The notes: generated by a model from the letters alone, not told the origin. A stretch of DNA of 64,000 bases from Catellatospora sp. KI3 (GCF_029948125.1 NZ_JASAMB010000005.1:300031-364030), one strand, 5' to 3'. Shown: positions 8,866-17,534, numbered from the stretch's first letter. Numbers and translations are program-made.

Positions 8866-9315
8866 ATGTTGATCGAGGCTGAGCTCATCGCGCGTACCAT
8901 CGTCCTGTCGTCCACGAAGCTGCCGGAGGCGACCGAGGTGTGGGCATACCGCACACTGGTCGCGGGCTACCCCGGCTACCGCAGCCGCCTGGTGGACGCG
9001 CTGATCCGCCTGGAGCGCGTCACCGTCGACCCGGTCGACAAGCTGCGGATGTCGCAGGAGGCGGTCGCGACCGCTCGACTGATCGATCCCGTCCAGGACC
9101 ACACCGCCGCCGAGCTGCTGATCTGGGCGCTGGACGCCCTCCAGCGCAACCTGTACGCCGCCGGACGCACCGCCGAGGGCCTGGCCGCGCGCCAGGAGAC
9201 CATCGCGCGCCACCCCGCCGACCTGCACCGCCGGCGCGCCTGCTCCGTCACCGACTGCTACGCGGACAAGGTGCTCCCGCCCGTCGAGGAGTGGATCGCC
9301 GAGTCGGCCTCCTGA
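8866..9315 (+). CDS. Small helical protein of unknown function
   Basis: The ATG at 8866 gives 149 residues of predicted alpha-helix. The stretch NLYAAGRTAEGLAARQETIA has the helix-turn-helix spacing of a TPR unit, so it may be a short TPR-like protein. A strong GGAGG lies at 8860-8864, only one base before this ATG. The TTG at 8869 is therefore an equally likely start. I see no catalytic motif. It has one Cys pair (CSVTDC) near residues 125-130. Confidence 0.6.
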   Translation: MLIEAELIARTIVLSSTKLPEATEVWAYRTLVAGYPGYRSRLVDALIRLERVTVDPVDKLRMSQEAVATARLIDPVQDHTAAELLIWALDALQRNLYAAGRTAEGLAARQETIARHPADLHRRRACSVTDCYADKVLPPVEEWIAESAS

Positions 9316-9418
9316 GCCGCCGCGGCAGGTGCGCGAGTCCTGCTCGCGCATCGGCGGCCTTTCCGGAGGCGCCCGCCTCGTAGCGCGGCCAGCGGGTGTG
9401 CCGCGTACGTCCCCTGTG

Positions 9419-9468
9419 GCGGCGCACACCTGTGGGGGTGTACGTACACCCCCACAGGTGTGCGCCGC
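9419..9468. repeat. Perfect 50-bp palindrome with no spacer
   Basis: The two 25-bp arms are exact reverse complements meeting at TAC|GTA (centre between 9443 and 9444). The inner arm reads CACACCTGTGGGGGTGTAC. It lies in the 269-bp gap between two same-strand genes. The gap otherwise holds only the downstream promoter. As RNA it would form a very stable hairpin, so transcription termination is the simplest role. Confidence 0.8.
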
Positions 9469-9550
9469 GAGCAGTGACCTGTGCCGGGACGGTCGACCGG
9501 CTCGCGCCGCGGGAGCGGGTTCGCCTGTGACGGATGGGCGACAGGGGTGA

Positions 9551-9578
9551 TCGACCTCGTCGGCACCGGCCCTACCGT
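9551..9578 (+). promoter_or_regulatory. Leaderless promoter of the AhpD-like gene
   Basis: TCGACC (-35 like, 9551-9556), a 16-nt spacer and TACCGT (-10, TAnnnT, 9573-9578) end 6 nt before the ATG at 9585. This decides the start at 9585 over an upstream in-frame ATG at 9534. Confidence 0.5.
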
Positions 9579-9584
9579 CGCGGC

Positions 9585-10091
9585 ATGACCTATCTCGCCA
9601 CCCCCGCCGAGTCGCCCCTGTACGACGCCGACGCCTCCTACACCCCCAACTACCTGCGCGTGTTCGCGCTGCAGCCGGAGGCGTACGCGGCCTGGCAGCA
9701 GCTGGCCAAGGCGGTGAGCGGCGGCATGGACCTGCGCCGCTACGAGCTGGCGACGGTGGTGGCGGCCAAGCGGCTGGGCTCGGACTACTGCACCCTGGCC
9801 CACAGCAAGGTGCTGCGGGAGCGGTTCTACGACGAGGAGAGGCTGCGGGCGATCGTCGCCGACCACCGCACGGCCGGGCTCGACCCGGTCGACGTCGCGG
9901 TCATGGACTTCGCCGAGAAGGTCGCGGCCGACCCGACGACCGTCACCGAGGCCGATGTCGCGGCGCTGCGCGGACACGGGCTGTCCGAGCAGGACGTGCT
10001 GCAGGTGGTGCTGGCCGTGTGCGTACGCCGGTTCTTCAGCGGGGTGCTGTCGGCCGTCGGCGCCGACCCCGATCCCGCCCTGCTGCCGTAG
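9585..10091 (+). CDS. AhpD-like / carboxymuconolactone decarboxylase family protein
   Basis: This 168-residue protein belongs to the AhpD/CMD all-helical superfamily. The core LRRYELATVVAAKRLGSDYCTLAHSKVLRER shows the family active-site region, but as S-x-x-C followed by H (SDYCTLAH) rather than the C-x-x-C of true AhpD peroxidases. This places it with the peroxidase-related proteins that keep only the second cysteine. The single cysteine probably retains thiol chemistry, but the substrate is unknown. The start at 9585 is chosen because of the leaderless promoter. The gene ends before a hairpin repeat at 10119 and converges on the DksA-like gene. Confidence 0.8.
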   Translation: MTYLATPAESPLYDADASYTPNYLRVFALQPEAYAAWQQLAKAVSGGMDLRRYELATVVAAKRLGSDYCTLAHSKVLRERFYDEERLRAIVADHRTAGLDPVDVAVMDFAEKVAADPTTVTEADVAALRGHGLSEQDVLQVVLAVCVRRFFSGVLSAVGADPDPALLP

Positions 10092-10118
10092 TGGCCGGGC
10101 CGTCGGCACCGGCACGTT

Positions 10119-10167
10119 AAGAAGGGCCCCTCATACCGCGCATTGCGATAAGAAGGGGCCCTTCCTT
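10119..10167. terminator. Bidirectional terminator hairpin of the GAAGGGGCCCTTC repeat type
   Basis: The left arm (10119-10132) and right arm (10152-10167) pair over 14 bp with two single-base bulges around GAAGGGGCCCTT. It sits between two convergent genes. A related hairpin occurs at 17469-17514. Confidence 0.7.
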
Positions 10168-10184
10168 GCGGTTTTCGCGGCTCT

Positions 10185-10553
10185 TCAGCGGCGGCGGTCG
10201 ACGATGCTCTGGCAGGGGACGCAGTGGGTCGCCCACGGCATCACCTCGAGCCGCCCGGCGGGCACCTGCTCGCCGCAGCGCACGCACACGCCCAGGGTGC
10301 CCTCGCCCAGGCGGCCCAGCGCGTCGCCGAGGCGGGCGAGCTGGTCCTGCAGCGCGGCGGTGACCAGGCTGTGCTCGATGGTCTCGGAGGCGGCGGTGCC
10401 CGCGTCGGCGGTGTCGCCGGGGCCCTGGTCGTGGATGTGCCGCAGCCAGTCGGCCTCGGTCTCGATACGCAGCTGCTCGGCGGCGTCGTCGTAGCGCTGC
10501 CGCAGCAGTGCGCCGAGCTGGGTCAGGTCGAGGTGGTCGGCAACGGCGGTCAT
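10185..10553 (-). CDS. TraR/DksA family C4 zinc-finger protein
   Basis: The ATG at 10553, preceded by TTAGGAG at a good distance, gives 122 residues. An N-terminal helical hairpin (residues 5-80) is followed by a C4 zinc finger C-V-R-C ... C-V-P-C near residues 90-115. This is the DksA/TraR layout, in which proteins bind the RNA polymerase secondary channel and modulate transcription. The protein is shorter than E. coli DksA (151 residues), as is common in actinomycetes. The acidic residues at the coiled-coil tip that DksA uses cannot be assigned with confidence. Confidence 0.85.
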   Translation of the reverse strand: MTAVADHLDLTQLGALLRQRYDDAAEQLRIETEADWLRHIHDQGPGDTADAGTAASETIEHSLVTAALQDQLARLGDALGRLGEGTLGVCVRCGEQVPAGRLEVMPWATHCVPCQSIVDRRR

Positions 10554-10770
10554 CGTCACTCCTAACAGGTGGGCTTGCGTTTGCGGCTTCCCCGCCGGTG
10601 GGCGGCTAAACCTCCGGCAAGCCGGGGGCGATGTCACGATGCTGGCAACGGTGGCTGAGCCCCGGCTGAAAGCTTGCCGGGACGATGTTGAATGCTCCAC
10701 CGCGATATTGCGCTGGCCTGCGATGCTGTCGGGCGGTAGCCTCGGCCGTCGACCGAGGAGGCGCGCCGCG

Positions 10771-11115
10771 ATGACCGAGACCCTGACCCTGTGGCGTCCG
10801 ACCGGGCCGCAGGAGTTGGCGCTGGTCGAGGCGTCGGGCTGGCGGGAGTGGCCGCCTCGGCTGCCCGACCAGCCGATCTTCTACCCGGTGCTGAACGAGC
10901 AGTACGCGGTCCTGATCGCGCGCGATTGGAACGTCCCGGCCTCCGGCGTGGGATATGTCACCCGGTTCGAGGTCGAGCAGGGGTTCGCGGCGCGTTATCC
11001 GGTGCGGCAGGCGGGCGGGCGGGACATCCTCGAGCTGTGGGTGCCCGCCGAGGAGCTGGCCGAGTTCAACCGGCACATCGTGGGCACGATCGAGGTCGTG
11101 CACGAGTTCCGCTGA
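10771..11115 (+). CDS. Small conserved protein of the 'ADP-ribosylation/crystallin J1' annotated group
   Basis: This 114-residue protein starts at an ATG preceded by GAGGAG at 10755-10760. It matches, from memory, a common actinobacterial and proteobacterial family usually labelled ADP-ribosylation/crystallin J1, with hallmark segments LWRPTGPQELALVEASGW, QPIFYPVLNEQYA and ELWVPAEELAEFN. The label is historical. The protein is far shorter than true ADP-ribosylglycohydrolases and its biochemical role is not established. It is followed after one base by the convergent hydrolase gene. Confidence 0.8.
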   Translation: MTETLTLWRPTGPQELALVEASGWREWPPRLPDQPIFYPVLNEQYAVLIARDWNVPASGVGYVTRFEVEQGFAARYPVRQAGGRDILELWVPAEELAEFNRHIVGTIEVVHEFR

Positions 11116-11116
11116 G

Positions 11117-11947
11117 TCAGCGCGGCAGGCGGTCGGCCAGCCAGGGCCGCAGCACGGGCAGGACGGCGGCGGCCTGCATGGCGCCCATGTGGTCCAGGCC
11201 GTCGAGCACCGCGACGTCCCAGCCGCGTGCCTCGGCGCAGGCTCGGTCGCGCAGCAGCGGTCCGGCGATGTCGACGACGACACCGCCCCAGGCGGGGCCG
11301 TACGCGATGGTGTCGGCGGAGCCGACGACGCACAGCCGGGGGCAGCCGAGGTCGGCCGCGCGGTCGTCGAAGGCGCGCAGCGCCTGGTAGAGGGTGACGA
11401 ACTGGCGGGTCTGGGCCTCGGTGGAGGTGACCTGGACCGTGGACCAGTCGCCCGCGACGACCTCGCCGGCGGGCTGCGCCGGGGCGGTGGCCATGGCGTG
11501 GGCGGCGGTGGTGACGGCGAGCATCTGCCGGTACGGCCCGTCGATCGGCGGGTAGCCGCCCATGACCAGCGCGGACAGCCGGTCGGTGCGCAGGGCCAGC
11601 TGCAGCCCGGCCAGGGCCAGCCAGGAGTAGCCGTAGTAGGCGAAGCGGTCGGCTCCGGCGGCGTCGGCGACGGCGAGCAGGTCGGCGGCGACGTTGTCGG
11701 GGGTGAGCGTGCCGGGCTTGGGGTGCCGCTGGAGGTGGCCCTCGTAGTCGAAGGCGACGACGCGGAAGCGGTCGGCGAGCCCGGCGATGAGGTTGCGGCC
11801 GAGCGCGGGGTCTGCACCCCAGGCCCGCATCGCCTCGGCCTGGGGGCCTTCGACCGGGTCCGGGTTGACCGCCAGGAGCACGGTGGGGCCGTCGCCGGTG
11901 AGGTGCAGGGGCAGGTGGGCGCCGTCGTGCAGCGTCGCGTGGGTCAT
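11117..11947 (-). CDS. Alpha/beta-hydrolase fold protein
   Basis: The ATG at 11947, with AGGAG just upstream (11954-11958 on the minus strand), gives 276 residues. The fold is shown by the strand FRVVAFDYEGH, the nucleophile elbow YYGYSWLAL (Ser near residue 110) and a C-terminal LDGLDHMGAM with the catalytic His. The elbow reads G-Y-S-W-L rather than G-x-S-x-G, a mild deviation. The acid is probably the Asp in VVGSADTIAYG. The substrate is unknown. It is transcribed divergently from a TetR gene, so it is probably that regulator's target. Confidence 0.85.
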   Translation of the reverse strand: MTHATLHDGAHLPLHLTGDGPTVLLAVNPDPVEGPQAEAMRAWGADPALGRNLIAGLADRFRVVAFDYEGHLQRHPKPGTLTPDNVAADLLAVADAAGADRFAYYGYSWLALAGLQLALRTDRLSALVMGGYPPIDGPYRQMLAVTTAAHAMATAPAQPAGEVVAGDWSTVQVTSTEAQTRQFVTLYQALRAFDDRAADLGCPRLCVVGSADTIAYGPAWGGVVVDIAGPLLRDRACAEARGWDVAVLDGLDHMGAMQAAAVLPVLRPWLADRLPR

Positions 11948-11960
11948 CGCGGCTCCTGAT

Positions 11961-12010
11961 TCCGTACGGTGTAAAGTGATGCTCCGGAACGATAGCTTAC
12001 GACGTACGGA
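11961..12010. promoter_or_regulatory. Inverted repeat operator between hydrolase and TetR genes
   Basis: TCCGTACGGTGTAA (11961-11974) and its imperfect reverse complement TTACGACGTACGGA (11997-12010) flank the 71-bp divergent intergenic region. The arms share TCCGTACG and GTAA. The layout fits a TetR binding site, or a pair of sites, controlling both genes. Confidence 0.5.
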
Positions 12011-12018
12011 GATGCCAC

Positions 12019-12807
12019 GTGACGGTCTACGGCGGACAGGGCGACCCCGCCCGCACCATGGCGCTGCTCTGGCGGGGCGGCGCCCCGCCCGGCACCCGCA
12101 CCGCCCCCGGGCCGCGACCCGGGCTGACCGTCGACGCGATCGTGGCCGCCGGGATCGCCCTGGCCGACGAGTCCGGCCTGGGCGGGCTGTCCATGCGGGC
12201 GGTCGGCGGGCGGCTGGGCACCTCCGCGATGGCGCTGTACACGTACGTGCCGAGCAAGCGCGAACTGCTCGACCTGATGTACGACCAGGCCCACGCCGAC
12301 CTGCCCACCGGGTACCCCGCCGCCGGCCCGCGCGCGGCGGTGCTGGCCTGGGCCGCCGACCTGTGGGACCGCTACCTGCGCCACCCCTGGCTGCTGCAGG
12401 TCTCCTACGCGCGGCCGGTGCTCGGCCCGCACGAGCAGGCGGTGCTGGAGACGCTGCTCGGCATCCTCGACGCGATGGGCCTGCCGGCGGCGGTGCGGCG
12501 TACGGCCGTGAGCGCGCTGCTGCACCTGGTCCGGGGCATGGCGCAGACGGCGGCCGAATCGCGGGCGGCGGCCGGGGCCACCGGCGACGCCGACGAGCAG
12601 TGGTGGCACGCGCGGGCCGCGCAGCTGGCCCAGGTCGCCCCCGACTTCGCCCAGCGCTTCCCGCACTCGACCGCATTGGCCCAGGCCCCGGCGGGGGACG
12701 GCGGGTACGACCCGGTCGCCGCGGCGCGCGCCGCGCTGACCGGCGGACTCGACCTGCTGCTGGACGGGCTCGACGCGCGGAATGATCACGGAACGCAAGT
12801 TCTTTAG
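12019..12807 (+). CDS. TetR/AcrR family transcriptional regulator
   Basis: The protein has 262 residues. An N-terminal extension of about 38 residues is followed by the TetR DNA-binding domain: LTVDAIVAAGIALADESG, then the helix-turn-helix LSMRAVGGRLGTSAMALYTYV and the KRELLDLMYD helix (residues about 38-90). The C-terminal ligand domain is of the type found in many actinobacterial TetR repressors (LHLVRGMAQTAAESR). The GTG start follows ACGGAG. It is divergent from the hydrolase gene and the inverted repeat between them is its likely operator. Confidence 0.9.
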   Translation: MTVYGGQGDPARTMALLWRGGAPPGTRTAPGPRPGLTVDAIVAAGIALADESGLGGLSMRAVGGRLGTSAMALYTYVPSKRELLDLMYDQAHADLPTGYPAAGPRAAVLAWAADLWDRYLRHPWLLQVSYARPVLGPHEQAVLETLLGILDAMGLPAAVRRTAVSALLHLVRGMAQTAAESRAAAGATGDADEQWWHARAAQLAQVAPDFAQRFPHSTALAQAPAGDGGYDPVAAARAALTGGLDLLLDGLDARNDHGTQVL

Positions 12808-12953
12808 GGGTTCGACGCAAAAATATTTCCATACGGCGTCTCTATCTTGCGTTGTCGTGTCTGCGGAGTTACGGTTCCGTCCGATCAGGCCGAACGCGAC
12901 CGCTCCGCGCCCGGTGCCCACCGCCGTCCCCGGTGATCCCCCAGGAGTAGGTC

Positions 12954-15900
12954 ATGCCCGCCGCCAGACGTCTGCATCGGATGCTCGCCGCGCTGCTGCC
13001 CGCAGCCGTGGTGTCCACCGCCGCGCTAGCCCTGCCCAGCCCCGCCGTCGCCGACAGCACCACCATCTCGGTCGACAACCTGCGGACCGGCTGGGACTCC
13101 AACGAACCAGGGCTGGCGCCCTCGGCGGTGTCGGCCGCCGACTTCGGCCAGCTGTTCAACACCACCCTCAACGGCCAGGTCTACGCCGCGCCGATCGTGG
13201 TCAACGGCACCGTCATCGCCGCCACCGAGAACAACTGGGTGTACGGCCTCAACGCCGCCACCGGAGCCATCACCTGGTCGCGCAACGTCGGCCCGGCCTG
13301 GCCCGCCTCGGCGATCGGCTGCGGCGACCTGGTGCCCAACATCGGCGTCACCAGCACCCCGGTGTACGACCCGGCCACCGCCTCGGTGTACTTCACCGCC
13401 AAGGTCAACGACGGCCCGGACGCCGACCACCCGCACTTCTACATGCACGCCGTCAACCCGGCGACGGGAGTCGAGCGCACCGGCTGGCCGGTCACCATCC
13501 AGGGCAGCCCCACCAACGACCCGTCCAACACGTTCAACCCCAAGACCGCCGCGCAGCGCCCCGGCCTGCTGCTGCTCGACGGGGTCGTCTACGCGGGCTT
13601 CGCCAGCCACTGCGACTACGGCCCGTACGTCGGGTACGTGGCCGGGGTGAAGACGTCCGCGCCGCAGATGGCGACGCTGTGGTCCACCGAGGCCGGGCGC
13701 TCCAACGGCATGGCCGGGATCTGGCAGTCCGGCGGCGGCCTGGTCTCCGACGGCCCCGGGCGGATCATCGTGGCCACCGGCAACGGCGTCTCGCCCGCGC
13801 CCGGTCCCGGCACCAGCCCGCCCGGCACTCTGGCCGAGTCGGTGATCCGGCTGCAGGTCAACGGCGACGGGTCGCTGACCGCGCGGGACTTCTTCAGCCC
13901 GTACAACAACAGCCGGCTGGACCAGGACGACACCGACTTCGGCTCCGGCGGCCCGATGGCGCTGCCCGCCGGGTTCGGCACCACCGCCCACCCGAAGCTG
14001 CTGGTCCAGGTCGGCAAGGACGGCCGGGTGTACCTGCTGAACCGCGACAACCTCGGCGGCAACGCCCAGGGCCCCGGCGGCGGCGACGCCTCCGTCGGCG
14101 CACCGGCCGGGCCGTACAACGGCGTCTGGGGGCACCCGGCGTTCTGGGGCGGCGACGGCGGCTACGTGTACACCGTGGAGAACCAGGGCTTCCTGCGCGC
14201 CTTCAAGTACGGCGTGAACGGCTCCGGCCTGCCCGTGCTCACCTCGACCGGGACCAGCTCGTCCACGTTCGGCTACACGTCGGGCTCGCCCGTGGTCACC
14301 TCGACCGGCACCACCTCGGGCACCGCCGTGGTCTGGACCGTCTACAGCGACGGCGCCACCGGCGCCAACGGCCAGCTGCGCGCGTATGACGCGCTGCCCG
14401 TCAACGGGCGGCTGAACCTGCGCTACTCCGCGCCGATCGGCACCGCGACCAAGTTCGCCACCCCGGCCACCGACAACGGCCGCGTCTACGTAGGCACCCG
14501 CGACGGCCGGATCTACGGCTTCGGCCGCCCCACCACCGCCGCGCTGACCAGCTCGCCCACCGACTTCGGCAACGTCGCCGTGGGCAGCACCGGCAACGCG
14601 ACCGTCACCGTGACCGCGACCCGTACCGTCACCGTCTCGGCGATCGGCACCGCGGCCCCGTTCGGGGCCACGCCGCCCGCGCTGCCGGTGACCCTGAACA
14701 ACGGGCAGACCCTGTCGGTGCCGGTCCGCTTCACCCCGACCGGGCCCGGCGGCGCCGCGGGCAGCCTGTCGTTCACCACCGACAGCGGCACCGTCGCGCT
14801 GGACCTGCACGGCAACGGCACCCAGACCGGGCTCGGCGCGACTCCGAAGACGCTGGCGTTCGGCACCGTACCCACCGGGGCGAACAAGACGCTCAGCGTG
14901 AGCATCACCAACACCGGGACCAGCGCGGTCACCATCAGCGGCGCGACCGCGCCCACCGCGCCCTTCAGCGCGACCGGGTTCCCGGCCAACGGCACCACCC
15001 TGGCCGCGGGCGCCTCGGTGTCCGTATCGGTCAAGTACACGCCGACCAGCGCGGGCAGCCACACCGGCGCGCTGACCGTGGCGAGCAACGCCGGCTCGGT
15101 CACCGTGGCGCTGACCGGCACCGCCGTCAGCGGCGCGGCCCAGCTCACCATCACGCCCAACCCGCTGAAGTTCGGGCAGGTGCCGGTCGGGCAGACCGCC
15201 ACCGGCACGTTCGACATCGCCAACACCGGCAACATCACCCTGACCATCACCAAGGCGGCGCCGCCGGTCGGGGCGTTCAACACCACCACGCCGGTATCGG
15301 AGGGGCAGCAGCTCGCCCCCGGTGACGTCATCCACCAGACCGTGACGTTCACCCCGCAGACCACGGGCGCCCAGTCGGCCGTCTACTCGATCACCGGCGA
15401 CGACGGCCAGGGCGCCATCCTGGTGCAGCTCACCGGCGTCGGCGTGACCGGCGGCACCGGCACCACCAACGTGGCCGCCGGGAGGCCGACCTCGACCTCC
15501 TCGGCGCAGGGCGGCTACCCGGGCGGCAACGCCACCGACGCCGACGTCAACAGCTACTGGGAGAGCGCCAACAACGCGTTCCCGCAGTGGCTGCAGGTCG
15601 ACCTCGGCTCGGCCACGGCCGTGGGCAAGGTGACCCTGCGCGTGCCGCCGGCGGCGGCGTGGGCGACCCGCACCCAGACCGTGGCGGTCTCCGGCAGCTC
15701 CGACGGCGCCAGCTTCGCCGCGATCACCGGCGCCCAGGCCATGACCTTCGACCCGGCCACCGGCAACACCGCCAGCCTCACCTTCGCCCAGGCCACGGCC
15801 CGCTACCTGCGCCTGACGTTCACCGGCAACACCGGCTGGCCCGCCGGGCAGGTGTCGCAGTTCGAGGTGTACGCGGCCGGGACCGGCGGCCCGGCCACCC

Positions 15901-16937
15901 TCACGGTGAACCCGTCCGCGCTGGCGTTCGAGTCCACCCCGGTCAACGACAACAGCGACTGGCAGACCGTCGAAATCAACAACACCGGCACCGGTACGGC
16001 GACGATCTCCGGCATCACCACCAGCGGCGACTTCACCCGTACCACCACCTGCGCGGCGACGCTGGCGCCCGGCGCCAACTGCGTCGTCACGGTGACGTTC
16101 CACCCCTCGGCGGCGGGCAGCCGCACCGGCGCGCTCACCATCGCCAGCACCGCCACCAACGGCACGCAGACGGTGGCCCTGTCCGGCACCGGCACCTCGA
16201 CCGGCTCGGCGGTCCTGTCGGCGAGCCCGACCGGGCTGACCTTCGGCGCGACCACGGTCGGCGGCGCCGGCGCGGCGCAGACGGTGACCGTCTCCAACAC
16301 CGGCACCCTCGCGGCCACCGTGTCGTCGATCGTGCCCGGCGGTGACTACACGCAGACCAACACCTGCGGCGGCAGCATCGCCGCGGGCGGCTCCTGCACG
16401 GTCTCGGTGGTGTTCCGGCCGACGGCGGCGGGCACCCGCACCGGCTCGCTCACCGTCACCAGCAGCGCCACGAACTCGCCGCTGACGGTGTCGCTGACCG
16501 GCACCGGCACCGCCGCGGTCACCAACCTGGCGCTCAACCGGCCCACCAGCCAGTCCTCCAACGTCCAGACGTACGTGTCCGGCAACGCGGTCGACGGCAA
16601 CTCCGGCACGTACTGGGAGAGCGCCAACAACGCGTTCCCGCAGTGGCTGCAGGTGGACCTCGGGTCGGCGCAGCCGGTCGGCCGGGTGGTGCTCAAGCTG
16701 CCCCCGCCGTCGGCGTGGGCCGCCCGCAGCCAGACCGTGGCCGTGTCCGGCAGCACCGACGGCACGAACTTCACCACGCTGAAGGCCGCCGCGCCGTACA
16801 CGTTCGACCCGGCGACCGGGAACACGGTGACGATCACGTTCCCGGCGGGGACGGTGCGGTACGTGCGGATCACCGTCACCGCCAACACCGGGTGGCCCGC
16901 CGGTCAGCTCTCGGAACTGGAGGTCTTCGGGTCCTGA
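12954..16937 (+). CDS. Large secreted protein: PQQ-type propeller, Hydin-like (ASH) repeats and two discoidin domains
   Basis: The protein has 1327 residues. A signal peptide ends near residue 34 (SPAVADS). Residues 35-525 resemble a PQQ/WD-type beta-propeller, with repeated VYAAPIVVNGTVIAAT-like and TGRLYAFD-like blades. Then come three choice-of-anchor D (ASPM/SPD-2/Hydin, Ig-like) domains at about 526-836, a first F5/8 type C (discoidin) domain at 837-978, two more Ig-like domains at 980-1185, and a second discoidin domain at 1187-1327. The two discoidin domains are near copies, sharing YWESANNAFPQWLQVDLGSA exactly. Discoidin domains usually bind carbohydrate or surfaces. No catalytic residues are evident. 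CAGGAGTAGG precedes the ATG. A strong terminator follows. Confidence 0.85.
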   Translation: MPAARRLHRMLAALLPAAVVSTAALALPSPAVADSTTISVDNLRTGWDSNEPGLAPSAVSAADFGQLFNTTLNGQVYAAPIVVNGTVIAATENNWVYGLNAATGAITWSRNVGPAWPASAIGCGDLVPNIGVTSTPVYDPATASVYFTAKVNDGPDADHPHFYMHAVNPATGVERTGWPVTIQGSPTNDPSNTFNPKTAAQRPGLLLLDGVVYAGFASHCDYGPYVGYVAGVKTSAPQMATLWSTEAGRSNGMAGIWQSGGGLVSDGPGRIIVATGNGVSPAPGPGTSPPGTLAESVIRLQVNGDGSLTARDFFSPYNNSRLDQDDTDFGSGGPMALPAGFGTTAHPKLLVQVGKDGRVYLLNRDNLGGNAQGPGGGDASVGAPAGPYNGVWGHPAFWGGDGGYVYTVENQGFLRAFKYGVNGSGLPVLTSTGTSSSTFGYTSGSPVVTSTGTTSGTAVVWTVYSDGATGANGQLRAYDALPVNGRLNLRYSAPIGTATKFATPATDNGRVYVGTRDGRIYGFGRPTTAALTSSPTDFGNVAVGSTGNATVTVTATRTVTVSAIGTAAPFGATPPALPVTLNNGQTLSVPVRFTPTGPGGAAGSLSFTTDSGTVALDLHGNGTQTGLGATPKTLAFGTVPTGANKTLSVSITNTGTSAVTISGATAPTAPFSATGFPANGTTLAAGASVSVSVKYTPTSAGSHTGALTVASNAGSVTVALTGTAVSGAAQLTITPNPLKFGQVPVGQTATGTFDIANTGNITLTITKAAPPVGAFNTTTPVSEGQQLAPGDVIHQTVTFTPQTTGAQSAVYSITGDDGQGAILVQLTGVGVTGGTGTTNVAAGRPTSTSSAQGGYPGGNATDADVNSYWESANNAFPQWLQVDLGSATAVGKVTLRVPPAAAWATRTQTVAVSGSSDGASFAAITGAQAMTFDPATGNTASLTFAQATARYLRLTFTGNTGWPAGQVSQFEVYAAGTGGPATLTVNPSALAFESTPVNDNSDWQTVEINNTGTGTATISGITTSGDFTRTTTCAATLAPGANCVVTVTFHPSAAGSRTGALTIASTATNGTQTVALSGTGTSTGSAVLSASPTGLTFGATTVGGAGAAQTVTVSNTGTLAATVSSIVPGGDYTQTNTCGGSIAAGGSCTVSVVFRPTAAGTRTGSLTVTSSATNSPLTVSLTGTGTAAVTNLALNRPTSQSSNVQTYVSGNAVDGNSGTYWESANNAFPQWLQVDLGSAQPVGRVVLKLPPPSAWAARSQTVAVSGSTDGTNFTTLKAAAPYTFDPATGNTVTITFPAGTVRYVRITVTANTGWPAGQLSELEVFGS

Positions 16938-16944
16938 CCGGGCC

Positions 16945-17025
16945 GTCGTCCCGTCCCCGATCCGGCGGTCACACCGTATGCGGTGTACCCACACCGCATA
17001 CGGTGTGACCGCGCGACGGGACGAC
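16945..17025. terminator. Strong two-stem terminator
   Basis: An inner 22-bp perfect stem (16965-16986 with 16991-17012, loop ACCC) is enclosed by an 11-bp outer stem (16945-16955 with 17015-17025). It starts 8 bases after the stop of the 1327-residue gene. Confidence 0.85.
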
Positions 17026-17152
17026 ACTCGCGGCCGCCGCCGTAGCCGGGCATGCCCCGTTCGGCTACGGCGGCGGCCGCCGCCGCGCTCAGCGCGGGTG
17101 TTCAGGCACCCGCGGCCACGACCTGGCAGGTCCGGGCGTCGTTGATCGGTTT

Positions 17153-17419
17153 ATGACCAATGTGAAGCGAATCGGTGCAGGTCTGCTCCTCGCCGGGGCG
17201 GCCCTGTCGCTGCCCACCGCGGCCAGCGCCGCGCCGGTGGCGGCGGAGACCCAGCACACCCCGGAATCGGGCATTCCGATCATCGGCGACCTGCTCGGCA
17301 ACCTGCCGATCGTCGGCGACCTGCTGAAGGGCCTGCCGCTGCCGGGCCCGCTGGGCGGCGCGGGCGCCGAGGGCCCGACCGGCCTCGGCGGTCTGCCCGG
17401 TCTCAACGGGCTGCTCTGA
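17153..17419 (+). CDS. Small secreted Gly/Leu/Pro-rich protein
   Basis: The protein has 88 residues. Residues 1-27 are a clear signal peptide (KRIGAGLLLAGAALSLPTAASA). The mature part has a duplicated IPIIGDLLGNLPIVGDLLKG motif and a Gly/Leu/Pro tail ending GLPGLNGLL. A GTG three codons later is an alternative start. No cysteines or catalytic residues are present, and it is not a chaplin. Small repetitive secreted proteins of this kind are widespread in actinomycetes with no known role. It is followed by the repeat-type terminator at 17469. Confidence 0.65.
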   Translation: MTNVKRIGAGLLLAGAALSLPTAASAAPVAAETQHTPESGIPIIGDLLGNLPIVGDLLKGLPLPGPLGGAGAEGPTGLGGLPGLNGLL

Positions 17420-17468
17420 CCGACCCGCCCGACCCTCGGGCCGCCCGAGTAGCCTGCTGGTCAGGAAA

Positions 17469-17514
17469 GGAAGGGCCCCTTCTTCTCGCTTTCCGTAGTA
17501 GAAGGGCCCCTTCC
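17469..17514. terminator. Terminator hairpin, second copy of the GAAGGGGCCCTTC-type repeat
   Basis: GGAAGGGCCCCTTC (17469-17482) pairs perfectly with GAAGGGCCCCTTCC (17501-17514) across an 18-nt loop. It is related to the hairpin at 10119-10167. Confidence 0.8.
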
Positions 17515-17534
17515 CAACGGGCGGAGAGGGGCGC

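Noticed and set aside
13026..17027. 1333-codon open frame opposite the secreted propeller gene
   Set aside because: Low-complexity translation and no start signal. The sense frame has a signal peptide and clear domains.
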